A stretch of DNA of 28,469 nucleotides from Stenotrophomonas sp. (GTDB taxonomy: Bacteria > Pseudomonadota > Gammaproteobacteria > Xanthomonadales > Xanthomonadaceae). The position numbers and the translations under genes were made by a program. The notes beneath the pieces were generated by a model. It did no database searches. It had not been told where the DNA came from and was given only the letters and a program-made list of their open reading frames with translations. Below are positions 6,879 through 16,323 of this stretch, piece by piece. Position 1 is the stretch's first letter, and each line of letters starts with the position of its first letter. The stretch lies in NCBI GenBank assembly GCA_003525885.1, contig DQIG01000031.1, positions 1 to 28,469 of the forward strand, given 5' to 3'.

Positions 6879-6934
6879 CAAGCTGGACGTAACCTGACTG
6901 AAATTCAGGATTGCGACAGATTCGTGCACAGATT

Positions 6935-6956
6935 GTTAAGTTCATGTTACGTTCGA
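6935..6956 (+). promoter_or_regulatory. Shared motif upstream of TonB-dependent receptor 1
   Basis: The pattern GTTAA-N5-TGTTACG-N-TCGA occurs here, 95 bases before the ATG, and again at 10150..10171, 80 bases before the second receptor. The two copies agree at 16 of 22 positions, all specified ones, without gaps. It could be a promoter core or an operator. TTGTTA with GATAAG 16 bases later is one possible -35/-10 pair. Confidence 0.5.
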
Positions 6957-6996
6957 TAAGCACTGTTTTGGGCTGCGGAGATGGGTATTCCCGCCC

Positions 6997-7033
6997 GCAC
7001 GATGGCGCATGCGCAGTGCCGTTTTTGTTTTTT
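6997..7033 (+). terminator. Attenuator-like hairpin and T tract in receptor 1 leader
   Basis: GCAC (6997..7000) and GTGC (7016..7019) enclose the perfect palindrome GCGCATGCGC (7005..7014). This is followed by CG, then TTTTTGTTTTTT. It lies downstream of the shared promoter motif and 18 bases before the receptor ATG, so it could act as a leader terminator. Confidence 0.35.
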
Positions 7034-7051
7034 GCTCTCCATTGGAACTCC

Positions 7052-9841
7052 ATGAAACACTTCAGCAATACCGCACGTCGCAACACGCTCACCGTCGCCC
7101 TGATTTCCGCTCTGATGGCTGCCGCTCCGGCAATGGCCCAGGACAAGGCGACCAACCTGGACAAGATCACCGTCACCGGTTCGCTGATCCCGCAGACCCA
7201 GGTTGAAACCCAGACCCCGGTGATGTCCATCACCGCAGAAGACATCCAGACCCGCGGCTTCAGCAGTGTTGCTGAAGTGCTGCAGCAGTCGTCGCTGACC
7301 ACCGGCGGCCTGCAGGGTGGCCAGACCTCGGGTGCGTTCACCCAGGGCGCCGAAGCGGCCGGCATGTTCGGCCTGAACCCGGGCTACACCAAGTACCTGA
7401 TCAACGGCCGCCCGATGCTTTCGTATCCGGCGCTGTACAACGGCAGCGAGTCGTTCAACAACATCAGCGGCATTCCGATCGACATCGTCGAGCGCATCGA
7501 AGTCCTGCCGGGCGGCCAGTCGTCGCTGTACGGCTCGGACGCGATCGCCGGCGTGGTCAACATCATCCTGAAGGAACGCATGGACGGCGGCACGATGTCG
7601 ATCCGTGGCGGCACCTACACTGAAGGTGGTGGCAGCAACATCCGCTTCAGCGCCGCCAAGGGCTTCAACGCGTTCGACGATCGCTTCCACGCACTGGTCA
7701 ACGTGCAGATCGAAAACGGCAGCCCGATCTGGGGCTACCAGCGTGACATCACCAAGCAGAACAACCCGGTCGGTTACACCGCACAGCTGCCGTCGAATGA
7801 CTTTGCCGTCATCGGCAACGCCGACAACAAGCTGTACATGATGGACCCGACCCGCTGCGGCAACGTGGCAGGCCTGTACGACGGCACCACCACCGTCGGC
7901 AAGCGTGCATCGGGCGAATCCTGCGGCTCGGTGTACAGCGCCGGCTACAAGACCCTGAAGAACGGCAAGAACAGCGGCCAGTTCTACTCGTCGATGACCT
8001 TCGACGTGAACGACAACTTCCAGCTGTTCGCCGACGTGCTGTACAGCAAGGAAAAGACCGAGTTCACCTCCGGCTCCAGCGCCCTGTGGTGGGGCACCAA
8101 GTCGGTGATGGGCGGCTTCTACGACCAGGGCCTGGGCAAGGTCGTGAACCTGCAGCGCGCCTTCGCGCCGGAAGAAATCGGTCCGGGCCACTACAACAAC
8201 ATCCTGAACTCCGATGAGAGCCGTTCCTACCAGGTCACCCTGGGCGGCAAGGGCATGGTCGGCGACTGGGACTACAGCGCCAGCTTCACCCGCGGCGAGT
8301 ACCGTCTGGACCAGAACCGCTTCGCGCGCTGGAAGGACAAGATCGAAGGCTTCTTCGGCGACACCGTGCTGGGCCCGCGCCTGGGCACCACCGCTGATGG
8401 CTTCGGCATCTACAACCCGAACTACACCGCCTTCTACTCGCCGATCACGCCGGACCAGTTCGCCAGCTTCACCGGCTATGGCACCCATCGCAGCAAGACC
8501 TGGCAGAACCTGGGTCGCGTGCAGGTGACCAACGGTTCGCTGTTCTCCCTGCCGGGCGGCGACGCCGGCCTGGCCGTCGTGCTGGAAGGCGGCAGCGAAG
8601 GTTGGGACTACTCGCCCGACCAGGCCTTCGTCGATGGCAACGCCTGGGGCGCCAGCGCCGTGGCCGGTGCCGGCCACCGCAGCAACTACGCGGTGACCAG
8701 CGAACTGCGCATGCCGGTGTTCGAGTCGCTGACCATCAGCGCCTCGGGCCGCTATGACGCGTTCAAGATCGCCGACAAGACCGTCGACAAGGCCACCTAC
8801 AGCATCGGCCTGGAATACCGTCCGGTTGAAAGCCTGCTGCTGCGCGGCAAGTACGGCACCGCGTTCCGCGCGCCGACCCTGTCCGATGCCTTCCAGGGCA
8901 TGAGCGGCTCGTTCGCCTCCGGCCAGAACGATTACTACCGCTGCAGCCAGATGGGTTACGCGCTGCGTGACGAAGCCTGCTCGTTCTACAAGACCACCTC
9001 GGTGTACAGCGAAAAGTCCGGCAACCCGGACCTGAAGCCGATCACCGCCGACGTGTGGAGCGCAGGCGTGGTGTGGGCCCCGGTGAGCAACTTCTCGCTG
9101 TCGGTCGACTACTACAACTGGAAGATCAAGAACGAGGTCAAGACCCTGAGCACCGACCAGCTGCTGCTGGCCGAGTACCAGTGCCACAACGGCCTGCCGA
9201 ACAACACCTCGGCCAGCTGCCAGAACGTGACCGACTGGGTGACCCGCGACGCCGGTGGCAACCTGACCCGCGTGTACACCCCGAAGCTCAACGTGGCCAG
9301 CCAGAACCTGGAAGCGGTGACCGTCGGTGCCAAGTACCATCAGGACCTGGGCCGCTTCGGTTCGCTGATGTTCTCCGGCAACTACACCAACATGCTGAAG
9401 CGTGAAGTGGTGGCCCTGCCGGGTGCGCAGAAGCTGGACCTGCTGAGCGATCCGTACAACATGTGGTACTACGACAACTTCGCCAAGGTCCGCGGCGACG
9501 TGTCGGTGGGCTGGGCCATCTCCAAGTTCACCACCACCGTGTACGCCAACTACGTCGGCAGCACCCCGAACTACCTGGCCTACACCGGCCGCAGCTATGA
9601 CTACGTCCACTCCTCCGGCGCCAAGGCCGGCAAGTGGGGCTCGTACACCACGTACAACATGAGCCTGAACTACCAGGCGCAGGACGATCTGACCCTGTCG
9701 CTGATGGTCAACAACGTGTTCAACAAGCTGCCGGAAGGCCAGCGCTACAACTACCCGGGCAACGAATCGACCCCGTTCAACGACGGCTTCTACAGCGTCT
9801 ACGGCCGTCAGATCTCGGCCCAGGTCAAGTACGACTTCTAA
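7052..9841 (+). CDS. TonB-dependent receptor, tandem copy 1
   Basis: Predicted 929-residue outer-membrane receptor. The start at 7052 gives a typical Sec signal peptide, MKHFSNTARRNTLTVALISA with cleavage after AMAQ. A TonB-box-like segment, LDKITVTGSLIPQ, follows at about residue 37. The plug runs to about residue 180 and includes YLINGRPMLSY, IPIDIVERIEVLPGGQSSLY and GSDAIAGVVNIILK. The barrel contains GKYGTAFRAPTLSDAF and NPDLKPITADVW and ends with an aromatic (QISAQVKYDF), the usual barrel-assembly signal. The substrate is unknown. It is strongly similar along its whole length to the next gene, so the two arose by tandem duplication. Confidence 0.95.
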   Translation: MKHFSNTARRNTLTVALISALMAAAPAMAQDKATNLDKITVTGSLIPQTQVETQTPVMSITAEDIQTRGFSSVAEVLQQSSLTTGGLQGGQTSGAFTQGAEAAGMFGLNPGYTKYLINGRPMLSYPALYNGSESFNNISGIPIDIVERIEVLPGGQSSLYGSDAIAGVVNIILKERMDGGTMSIRGGTYTEGGGSNIRFSAAKGFNAFDDRFHALVNVQIENGSPIWGYQRDITKQNNPVGYTAQLPSNDFAVIGNADNKLYMMDPTRCGNVAGLYDGTTTVGKRASGESCGSVYSAGYKTLKNGKNSGQFYSSMTFDVNDNFQLFADVLYSKEKTEFTSGSSALWWGTKSVMGGFYDQGLGKVVNLQRAFAPEEIGPGHYNNILNSDESRSYQVTLGGKGMVGDWDYSASFTRGEYRLDQNRFARWKDKIEGFFGDTVLGPRLGTTADGFGIYNPNYTAFYSPITPDQFASFTGYGTHRSKTWQNLGRVQVTNGSLFSLPGGDAGLAVVLEGGSEGWDYSPDQAFVDGNAWGASAVAGAGHRSNYAVTSELRMPVFESLTISASGRYDAFKIADKTVDKATYSIGLEYRPVESLLLRGKYGTAFRAPTLSDAFQGMSGSFASGQNDYYRCSQMGYALRDEACSFYKTTSVYSEKSGNPDLKPITADVWSAGVVWAPVSNFSLSVDYYNWKIKNEVKTLSTDQLLLAEYQCHNGLPNNTSASCQNVTDWVTRDAGGNLTRVYTPKLNVASQNLEAVTVGAKYHQDLGRFGSLMFSGNYTNMLKREVVALPGAQKLDLLSDPYNMWYYDNFAKVRGDVSVGWAISKFTTTVYANYVGSTPNYLAYTGRSYDYVHSSGAKAGKWGSYTTYNMSLNYQAQDDLTLSLMVNNVFNKLPEGQRYNYPGNESTPFNDGFYSVYGRQISAQVKYDF

Positions 9842-9874
9842 TCCCGTCGTATTCCGGACGTCGTGTCTGGACCA

Positions 9875-9903
9875 GGCCCCGCTTCGGCGGGGCCTTTTTT
9901 TTT
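9875..9903 (+). terminator. Intrinsic terminator of receptor 1
   Basis: GGCCCCGC, loop TTCG, GCGGGGCC, then nine T. A textbook terminator 33 bases after the stop; it separates the two receptor genes into different transcripts. Confidence 0.92.
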
Positions 9904-10251
9904 GGGCGCCGAACACCCCGTTCGGCCTGCAGCAGAAAGTGTGATCGGCAACGCACAAACTTCAGCGTTCATGGAAACGCCGGCGGATCACAACACATTG
10001 ATCTGCAAGGAATATTCGCCACTCCGACATGCTCCCTTGCACGTTGCCATCTTTTGAAACACGCCAAAACAAATCACCTTATCCTTTGATTCAGAAGCGT
10101 TTTTTCGCCCTCCGGAAGCATCTGGATGTGACAGGTCCGTGTTTGCAACGTTAACGACGTGTTACGGTCGACCTGAATGGAATCACACTGAACGAATTGT
10201 TAATGCGCACGGAATGCGCCGCCAAGACATTGCTCACTACGGGGATCCACC
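9904..10251 (+). other. Intergenic region between the tandem receptors
   Basis: About 350 bases with no credible gene and visibly richer in A and T than its surroundings, especially 10000..10110 and 10140..10205. It carries the second copy of the shared receptor motif at 10150..10171. The size and composition suggest a regulated promoter region. No hairpin of note. Confidence 0.5.
10150..10171 (+). promoter_or_regulatory. Shared motif upstream of TonB-dependent receptor 2
   Basis: Second copy of GTTAA-N5-TGTTACG-N-TCGA, 80 bases before the ATG. This copy starts with the palindrome GTTAAC. The surrounding DNA otherwise differs from that before receptor 1, so the motif looks conserved for function. 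Confidence 0.5.
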
Positions 10252-13059
10252 ATGTCTCGCCAACGTTCCACGCTCTCGCGCCACCCTCTGACCCTCGCCC
10301 TGCTCGGCACCCTCCTGGCCTCCGGCACCGCCCTGGCCCAGGACGGCAATGCGCCGACCCAGCTTGACCGTGTGACCGTCACCGGATCGCTGATTCCGCA
10401 GACCGAGATCGAGAACCACACGCCGGTCCTGACCGTCACCGCCGAGGATATCCAGACCCGCGGTTTCACCAGCGTCGCCGATGTCCTGCAGCAGTCCTCG
10501 CTGTCCACCGGCGGCCTGCAGGGTGGCCAGACCTCCGCATCCTTCACCCAGGGCGCCGAAGCGGCCGGCATGTTCGGCCTCAGCCCGGGCTACACCAAGT
10601 ACCTGATCAACGGCCGCCCGATGCTCTCGTATCCGGCGCTGTACAACGGCGGCGATACCTTCAACAACATCAGCGGCATCCCGATCGACATCGTCGAGCG
10701 CATCGAGATCCTGCCGGGTGGCCAGTCGTCGCTGTACGGCTCGGACGCGATCGCCGGCGTGGTCAACATCATCCTCAAGGAGCGCATGGATGGCGGCGTG
10801 CTCAACGTGCGTGGCGGTGCCTACAGCGAAGGCGGCGGCAACAGCTTCCGCCTCAGCGGCGCGCGCGGCTTCAATTCGAAGGATGACCGCTTCCATGCCC
10901 TGGTCAACGTGCAGTACGAGAAGACCAGCCCGATCTGGGGTTACCAGCGCGACCTGACCAAGGTCAACAACCCCGACGGCTACAGCCCGCAATACGTCTC
11001 CAATGATTTCCTGGTGCTGCTGCCGGCCGCCAACAACCGCTACGCGATGATGGACCCGAACCTGTGTGCCAACGTGGCCGGCCAGTTCGACGGCACCACC
11101 GTGCTCGGCACCCGGCCGACCGGCCAGGCCTGCGGCTCGGTCTACGGCACCGGTTACAAGACCATCAAGAACGGCAAGGAAAGCGGGCAGATCTACAGCT
11201 CGGCCACCTTCGACGTGAACGACAACTTCCAGCTGTTCGGCGACGCGCTGTACAGCCTGGAGGAGGTCAAGTACGCAACCGGTTCCGGCTACACCTGGTG
11301 GGGCACCTCCTCCGGCTGGGGCCGCTTCTACGACCAGGCCAGCGGCCAGTACATGAACCTGCAGCGCGTGTTCGCGCCGGAGGACATCGGCGGTGGTGGC
11401 TACCGCGACATCATGAACACCGACCGCAACAAGGCCTACCAGGTCACCCTCGGCGGCCGCGGCACCGCAGGCAACTGGGACTACAGCCTCAGCTTCACCC
11501 GTGGCGAGTACAAGCTGACCGAGCGCAACTTCGTGCGCTGGAACGACCCGATCAACGACTACTTCGAGCAGCGCGTGCTGGGCCCGGTGCTGGGCACCAC
11601 CAGCACCGGCTACGACATCTACAGCCCGAACTGGGAAGCGTTCTATGCGCCGCTGCCCGCCGGCGACTTCCAGAGCTTCACCGGCTACAGCTACAGCGAA
11701 AGCCGCACCTGGCAGAACCTGGCCCGCGCTCAGGTCACCAATGGCTCGCTGTTCAAGCTGCCGGGGGGCGATGCCGGCTTCGCCGTGGTTCTCGAAGGCG
11801 GCAGTGAAGGCTGGGATTACACGCCCGACCCAGGCCTGATGGATGGCAGCGTGTGGGGCACCACCGCCGTGTCCGGTGCCGGCCATCGCAGCAACTACGC
11901 GGTGACCACCGAACTGCGCATGCCGCTGCTGGAAACGCTGACCGTCACCGGCTCCGGCCGCTATGACGCCTTCAAGATCGGCAGCAATACCGTCGACAAG
12001 GCCACCTACAGCGTCGGCATCGAGTTCCGTCCGATCGAAAGCCTGTTGTTCCGCGGCAAGTACGGCACGGCCTTCCGCGCACCGACCCTCTCCGATGCCT
12101 TCCAGGGTCGCAGTGGTTACTACGCCAACGGCTCCACCGACTACTACCGCTGCGGCCAGCTGGGCTACGACCCGGCCAACACCACCGGCTGCCCGTACGA
12201 CAGCGTCTCGGTGTTCGGTACCCGCTCGGGCAACCCCGACCTGGAGCCGATCACCGCCGATGTCTGGAATGCAGGCGTCGTGTGGGCACCGATCAACAAC
12301 CTGTCGCTGTCGGTCGACTACTACAACTGGAAGATCAAGAACGAGGTCGATACGCTCAGCTCCGACCAGCTGCTGCTGGCCGAGTACTACTGCCGCAACG
12401 GCCAGTCCAACAACACCTCGGCCAGCTGCCAGAACGTCAGTGACTGGATCACCCGTGATGCATCGGGCGTGCTCGACGAGATCTACACGCCGAAGATGAA
12501 CGTCGCCCGCCAGAACCTGGAAGCGCTGACCGCCAGCTTCAAGTACGTGCAGGACATCGGTCGCTTCGGTTCGCTGCAGTTCTCGGCCAACTACACCGAC
12601 ATGCTCAAGCGCAAGCTGCAGCCGCAGCCGGGCGACGAGTTCCTGGACCTGCTGCACGACCCGTATGCGATGTGGGTGTACGACTCGTACGCCAAGGTGC
12701 GCGCGGACGGCTCGATCGGCTGGGCCAAGGACAACTGGACCACCACCCTGTATGCCAACTACATCGGCAAGACGCCGAACTACATGGCTTACGTGGGCAA
12801 CGGCTATGACTACGTGCACAGCTCCGGCTACAAGGCTGGCAAGTGGGGTTCCTACACCACCTACAACCTGAGCGTGAACTACCGCGCGATGGAGAACCTG
12901 ACCCTGTCGCTGATGGTCAACAACGTGTTCAACAAGATGCCGGACAACCAGCGCTACAGCTTCGCCGGCACCAGCGGCCAGCCGTACAACAACTACCTGT
13001 ACAACGCCTACGGGCGCGCGATCTACGTGCAGGCCAAGTACGCGTTCGGCGTGAAGTAA
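10252..13059 (+). CDS. TonB-dependent receptor, tandem copy 2
   Basis: Predicted 935-residue outer-membrane receptor and close paralogue of the preceding gene. Signal peptide MSRQRSTLSRHPLTLALLGT, cleaved after ALAQ; TonB-box-like LDRVTVTGSLIPQ; plug with YLINGRPMLSY and VERIEILPGGQSSLY. Most of the plug is nearly identical to copy 1, while barrel loops differ, for example around residues 260-310 and 620-660, which is where ligand selectivity would lie. It ends YVQAKYAFGVK, so three residues follow the terminal aromatic. The ribosome site is a GGGG six bases upstream of the ATG. A terminator follows at 13081. Substrate unknown. Confidence 0.95.
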   Translation: MSRQRSTLSRHPLTLALLGTLLASGTALAQDGNAPTQLDRVTVTGSLIPQTEIENHTPVLTVTAEDIQTRGFTSVADVLQQSSLSTGGLQGGQTSASFTQGAEAAGMFGLSPGYTKYLINGRPMLSYPALYNGGDTFNNISGIPIDIVERIEILPGGQSSLYGSDAIAGVVNIILKERMDGGVLNVRGGAYSEGGGNSFRLSGARGFNSKDDRFHALVNVQYEKTSPIWGYQRDLTKVNNPDGYSPQYVSNDFLVLLPAANNRYAMMDPNLCANVAGQFDGTTVLGTRPTGQACGSVYGTGYKTIKNGKESGQIYSSATFDVNDNFQLFGDALYSLEEVKYATGSGYTWWGTSSGWGRFYDQASGQYMNLQRVFAPEDIGGGGYRDIMNTDRNKAYQVTLGGRGTAGNWDYSLSFTRGEYKLTERNFVRWNDPINDYFEQRVLGPVLGTTSTGYDIYSPNWEAFYAPLPAGDFQSFTGYSYSESRTWQNLARAQVTNGSLFKLPGGDAGFAVVLEGGSEGWDYTPDPGLMDGSVWGTTAVSGAGHRSNYAVTTELRMPLLETLTVTGSGRYDAFKIGSNTVDKATYSVGIEFRPIESLLFRGKYGTAFRAPTLSDAFQGRSGYYANGSTDYYRCGQLGYDPANTTGCPYDSVSVFGTRSGNPDLEPITADVWNAGVVWAPINNLSLSVDYYNWKIKNEVDTLSSDQLLLAEYYCRNGQSNNTSASCQNVSDWITRDASGVLDEIYTPKMNVARQNLEALTASFKYVQDIGRFGSLQFSANYTDMLKRKLQPQPGDEFLDLLHDPYAMWVYDSYAKVRADGSIGWAKDNWTTTLYANYIGKTPNYMAYVGNGYDYVHSSGYKAGKWGSYTTYNLSVNYRAMENLTLSLMVNNVFNKMPDNQRYSFAGTSGQPYNNYLYNAYGRAIYVQAKYAFGVK

Positions 13060-13080
13060 TCCAGCAACCGCAGCAATGGG

Positions 13081-13108
13081 AAAGCCCCGCCATCTGGCGG
13101 GGCTTTTT
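13081..13108 (+). terminator. Intrinsic terminator of receptor 2
   Basis: AAAGCCCCGCC, loop ATCT, GGCGGGGCTTT, with the T-run continuing to 13108. It lies 22 bases after the stop. Confidence 0.9.
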
Positions 13109-13135
13109 CGTGTCCGGCATGCCGTGCTGGAAGAA

Positions 13136-13159
13136 CAGGCCCAGCTGACGCTGGGCCTG
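13136..13159 (-). terminator. Hairpin terminator of receptor 3
   Basis: CAGGCCCAGC, a four-base loop, GCTGGGCCTG form a perfect 10-bp stem. It lies 21 bases past the stop of the minus-strand receptor and is followed on that strand by TTCTTCC. The T-run is interrupted but position and stem fit a terminator. Confidence 0.65.
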
Positions 13160-13179
13160 CCTTCTTCCGGTCCCTCCGC

Positions 13180-16100
13180 TCAGCGGAAGTTGTAACGCAG
13201 GCTGGCCATATAGCGACGGCCCAGCGCGTCCAGCACGTACGGGAACGGACCAATGTCATCAGACAGGTTCAGCACCGACAGGTTCACGCGTGCGTTGTCG
13301 GTCAGGCGGTAGCTGACATTGGCATCCCAGGTCGTCCAGCTGTCGCGCTTGAAGTACTGCCGGCTTTCCGGGGTTGCGGTCAGGCTGAACTGCGAGCCGC
13401 TGGTGTAGTTGGACGTCACGCCATAGCTCCACTTGCCGATGGCATGCTGCGCCGTCCAGCGGAACTGGCGCTTGGGCTCGTCGAACGTACCCACGCGCTC
13501 CACGAACGGCACATCCGCGTTGGCGGCCTGGCCGCGGTTCTTCGGCATGTAGCCGTAGAAGCCCAGTGCCACCTGGCCGAATCGGCCCATGTCCCAGTTG
13601 TAGTCCACCTCGGCCGTCCAGCCGCGGAACATCAGCACCGGGCCATTGCCGTACTCGGTGCGGATATCGGTGGCAGCACCACTCAGCGGATTGCGCGTCA
13701 CCAGGCTGCAGAAGCGGTTGGCGTTGGGCACGTCGGACGCGTTGAAGTCCGGGTTGTCGAAGCACCCGGTGATGATGTCGGTCGGGCTGAGGCTGGTGAT
13801 CACATCGGTGATCTTGATGTCATACCAGTCGGCCGCGACCCGCAGGCCCTTGGCCCAGTCCGGTGCGAACACGATGCCCGCTGTCCAGGACTTTGCCTTC
13901 TCGTTCTTCAGGCCGGTATAGCCGTTGACCGAGCCGAGGGTGTTGGTCGGCGACGCCTGGAACGTTGCCGGGTCCGCACCCGGGTAAGCCTGGAAGAAGG
14001 CCTCGCAGTTGCGGCGGCGAATCGCGGGATTGGTGCCGCCGTTGATGGCCGACACGGAGCAGACTTCCGGGATGTTGTAGTACGCCGGCTGCAGCGAGGT
14101 ATAGAGCTCGGCAATCGACGGGGCACGCAGCGACTGGGTCTTGCTGCCGCGCAGCTGGATTCCCGCGAACGGCTCGTACTGGATGCCATAGGTATACGCG
14201 TTGAAGCCACCGGCCACCGAGTTGACCACGCGGCGGCCCTTCAGGGTCACATCCAGGCGATGCAGGCCCGGCAGGTCCCAGTCGGGGTTGAACAGCGGTG
14301 CCAGGAACTCGGCGAAGATTTCATTGGTGTGATAGTCGCCCTTGGCACCCTGGATCGGCACCGAACGGCCCTGCCCCAGTCGCTGGTACTCGCTTGGAGT
14401 GAACGAACCTTCTTCGCGACGATGCTCCACGCCTGCGGCGAAGGAGAACTCACCGCCCGGCAGGTCGAACAGGCCACCGGTCACCGACGCGTTGAACACG
14501 GTCTGGCGTGTCCGTGCCTTGGCCAGGGTCGGCGTTGACACATAGGCCAGCGCTTCAGGCGATGCCTGGTTCTCGCCGAACAGATTCAGCGGACGGCAGT
14601 TCGGATCCGCAGTGGTGCCCGGGGCGGATGCATCACAGACGATGTTGCCGCTGGCATCGCGCTTCACGTTGAGCGCATTGATGAAGTTCTGCTGGATCAG
14701 GCCGGTCCCCTTGTAGTCGAAGTCGCCTCGACCGTGGGTCACGCTGGTTTCCCAGTTGAAGCGGCGCTCGCCGATATCGAAGAAGCCGTCCAGGCCGAGC
14801 ACGATGCGGCTCAGGCGCGTATCGGTGCTGGCGTTGTTCATGCTCAGGTCGCGCGAGGAGCGCGACAGGCGGAACGAGGTGATGCCGTTCTCGGCCAGGA
14901 TGCGACGCGATTCGGCACTGAGGAACGGATTGTTCGCGCTGAACAGCATCGCGCCGCTCTGGTCACCACTGCCATCGGGGTTTGCGGCACCAAAGCCGGC
15001 GGCGTTGTAGACGTTCTGGTCCAGCGTCTCGCGCGCGGTGGCGCTGTAGTGCGACAGTTCGAAGAAGCCACGCACGTTGTCGTTGAAGTCGAAGCTGCCG
15101 GTCGAATAGACCGTACGGCGTTCGAGGTCGGCGATCAGTGGGACAGTCTCATTGAGATTGAGCCCATCGCCACCGGACGCATTGCCGCTGGGATAGGAGA
15201 TGCCCGGGTCGTAGGCAACCAGATCGCCCTTGTTGTTGAAGTGCCAGAGCTTGTTGTTCGGGCCGAAGCCGTTCAACTCACCCGTGGCATTGCGCTGGTA
15301 GCTGCGCCGCACCTGGATGTCCGACGGCATGATCAGGCCACCGAAGGTCATGCTGGAGATGCGCCGGTTGCGGATCCAGACCTGGTCGGCGATGCCGTCG
15401 GCCGGCCCGGTGTTGAACGGGATGCTGGGGTCGATGCGACCGTCATTGCCCGGGGTACGCCACGGCTGGAAGCGTGCCACGTTCGCTGCCGTCGGGTTGG
15501 TCTGCAGGCTGTAGCCGTTGCGGTAGAAGTCGCGCTGGAGCGCGTTCACGCCTTCACTGTTGTCCAGTTCGGCAGCGATGGTGAAGTGGCCACGACCATC
15601 GGCGAAGCCGCTGCCGAAAATGGCGGACCACGAGTAGCGGTCATTGTCGTTCTTGGTGGTCCTGCCAAAGCCGATCTCGACCTCGGCGCCTTCGAACTTG
15701 TCACGCAGGATGATGTTGTTCACGCCGGAGATGGCATCGGAACCATACGTGGGGGCACCACCGATGCTCAGGCTTTCCACACGCTCGACCATCACGGTCG
15801 GAATCGAGTTCATGTCGACCTGGATGCCCGAGCCACCGCCCGCACCAAACACGGTTGGCGGTGCGGAAGTCACGAAGCGGCGACCGTTGACCAGGGTCAG
15901 CAGGCGGTTGCTGCCGAGACCGAAGCGACTGGCGAAGTTCACGCCAGCGCCGAAGCCGGCCTGATCACCACGCGAGGAGACGCCGGCAGAAACACCGGGA
16001 ATCTTGGTCAGCGCATCGATCAGGTTGGTGTGCCCGTATGCCTCGATGTCCTGGCGGGACACCACGGCGGCCGGTTCCAGGGTGTCATAGCCAGCGCGGT

Positions 16101-16296
16101 AGATGTGCGAGCCCGTTACCGTGATGCGGTCCAGCTGGGTGGCCGCGGCTTCATTGGAAGCCTTCTTCGCGCTCTCGGCAGTCTCCTTGGCAACCTCTCC
16201 CTCCTGCGCGAAGGCAGGCAGGGCGACGGCAAGCAGGAGGGCCGAGGAGAGCGCGAGACTCAACGGATTGCGGGGTAGTGGGCGAGTCTTCTCCAT
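13180..16296 (-). CDS. TonB-dependent receptor 3
   Basis: Predicted 1038-residue outer-membrane receptor from a different lineage than the tandem pair. The start at 16296 gives a signal peptide MEKTRPLPRNPLSLALSSAL with cleavage after AFAQ. An Ala/Lys/Glu-rich spacer leads to a TonB-box-like LDRITVTGSHIYR at about residue 55. Plug features include TNLIDALTKIPGVSAGVSSR, RLLTLVNGRRFVTSAPP and APTYGSDAISGVNNIILRDK. The large barrel has LRGSKTQSLRAPSIAELYTS and ends RYMASLRYNFR. The plug has the long, glycine-rich type common among the many receptors of Xanthomonadaceae. Substrate unknown. An in-frame ATG at 16323 lacks a ribosome site and would spoil the signal peptide. Confidence 0.94.
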   Translation of the reverse strand: MEKTRPLPRNPLSLALSSALLLAVALPAFAQEGEVAKETAESAKKASNEAAATQLDRITVTGSHIYRAGYDTLEPAAVVSRQDIEAYGHTNLIDALTKIPGVSAGVSSRGDQAGFGAGVNFASRFGLGSNRLLTLVNGRRFVTSAPPTVFGAGGGSGIQVDMNSIPTVMVERVESLSIGGAPTYGSDAISGVNNIILRDKFEGAEVEIGFGRTTKNDNDRYSWSAIFGSGFADGRGHFTIAAELDNSEGVNALQRDFYRNGYSLQTNPTAANVARFQPWRTPGNDGRIDPSIPFNTGPADGIADQVWIRNRRISSMTFGGLIMPSDIQVRRSYQRNATGELNGFGPNNKLWHFNNKGDLVAYDPGISYPSGNASGGDGLNLNETVPLIADLERRTVYSTGSFDFNDNVRGFFELSHYSATARETLDQNVYNAAGFGAANPDGSGDQSGAMLFSANNPFLSAESRRILAENGITSFRLSRSSRDLSMNNASTDTRLSRIVLGLDGFFDIGERRFNWETSVTHGRGDFDYKGTGLIQQNFINALNVKRDASGNIVCDASAPGTTADPNCRPLNLFGENQASPEALAYVSTPTLAKARTRQTVFNASVTGGLFDLPGGEFSFAAGVEHRREEGSFTPSEYQRLGQGRSVPIQGAKGDYHTNEIFAEFLAPLFNPDWDLPGLHRLDVTLKGRRVVNSVAGGFNAYTYGIQYEPFAGIQLRGSKTQSLRAPSIAELYTSLQPAYYNIPEVCSVSAINGGTNPAIRRRNCEAFFQAYPGADPATFQASPTNTLGSVNGYTGLKNEKAKSWTAGIVFAPDWAKGLRVAADWYDIKITDVITSLSPTDIITGCFDNPDFNASDVPNANRFCSLVTRNPLSGAATDIRTEYGNGPVLMFRGWTAEVDYNWDMGRFGQVALGFYGYMPKNRGQAANADVPFVERVGTFDEPKRQFRWTAQHAIGKWSYGVTSNYTSGSQFSLTATPESRQYFKRDSWTTWDANVSYRLTDNARVNLSVLNLSDDIGPFPYVLDALGRRYMASLRYNFR

Positions 16297-16323
16297 GTCT
16301 CTCTCTCTGAAAAGTGAGGGCAT

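Noticed and set aside
6947..9958. Roughly 1000-codon minus-strand frame opposite receptor 1, and a similar one opposite receptor 2 (10237..12819)
   Set aside because: Both are Val/Gly/Arg/His-rich mirror frames of related receptor genes. Their similarity to each other only reflects the similarity of the receptors.
14734..16278. Plus-strand frame opposite receptor 3
   Set aside because: No ribosome site, no domains; shadow of the receptor coding strand.
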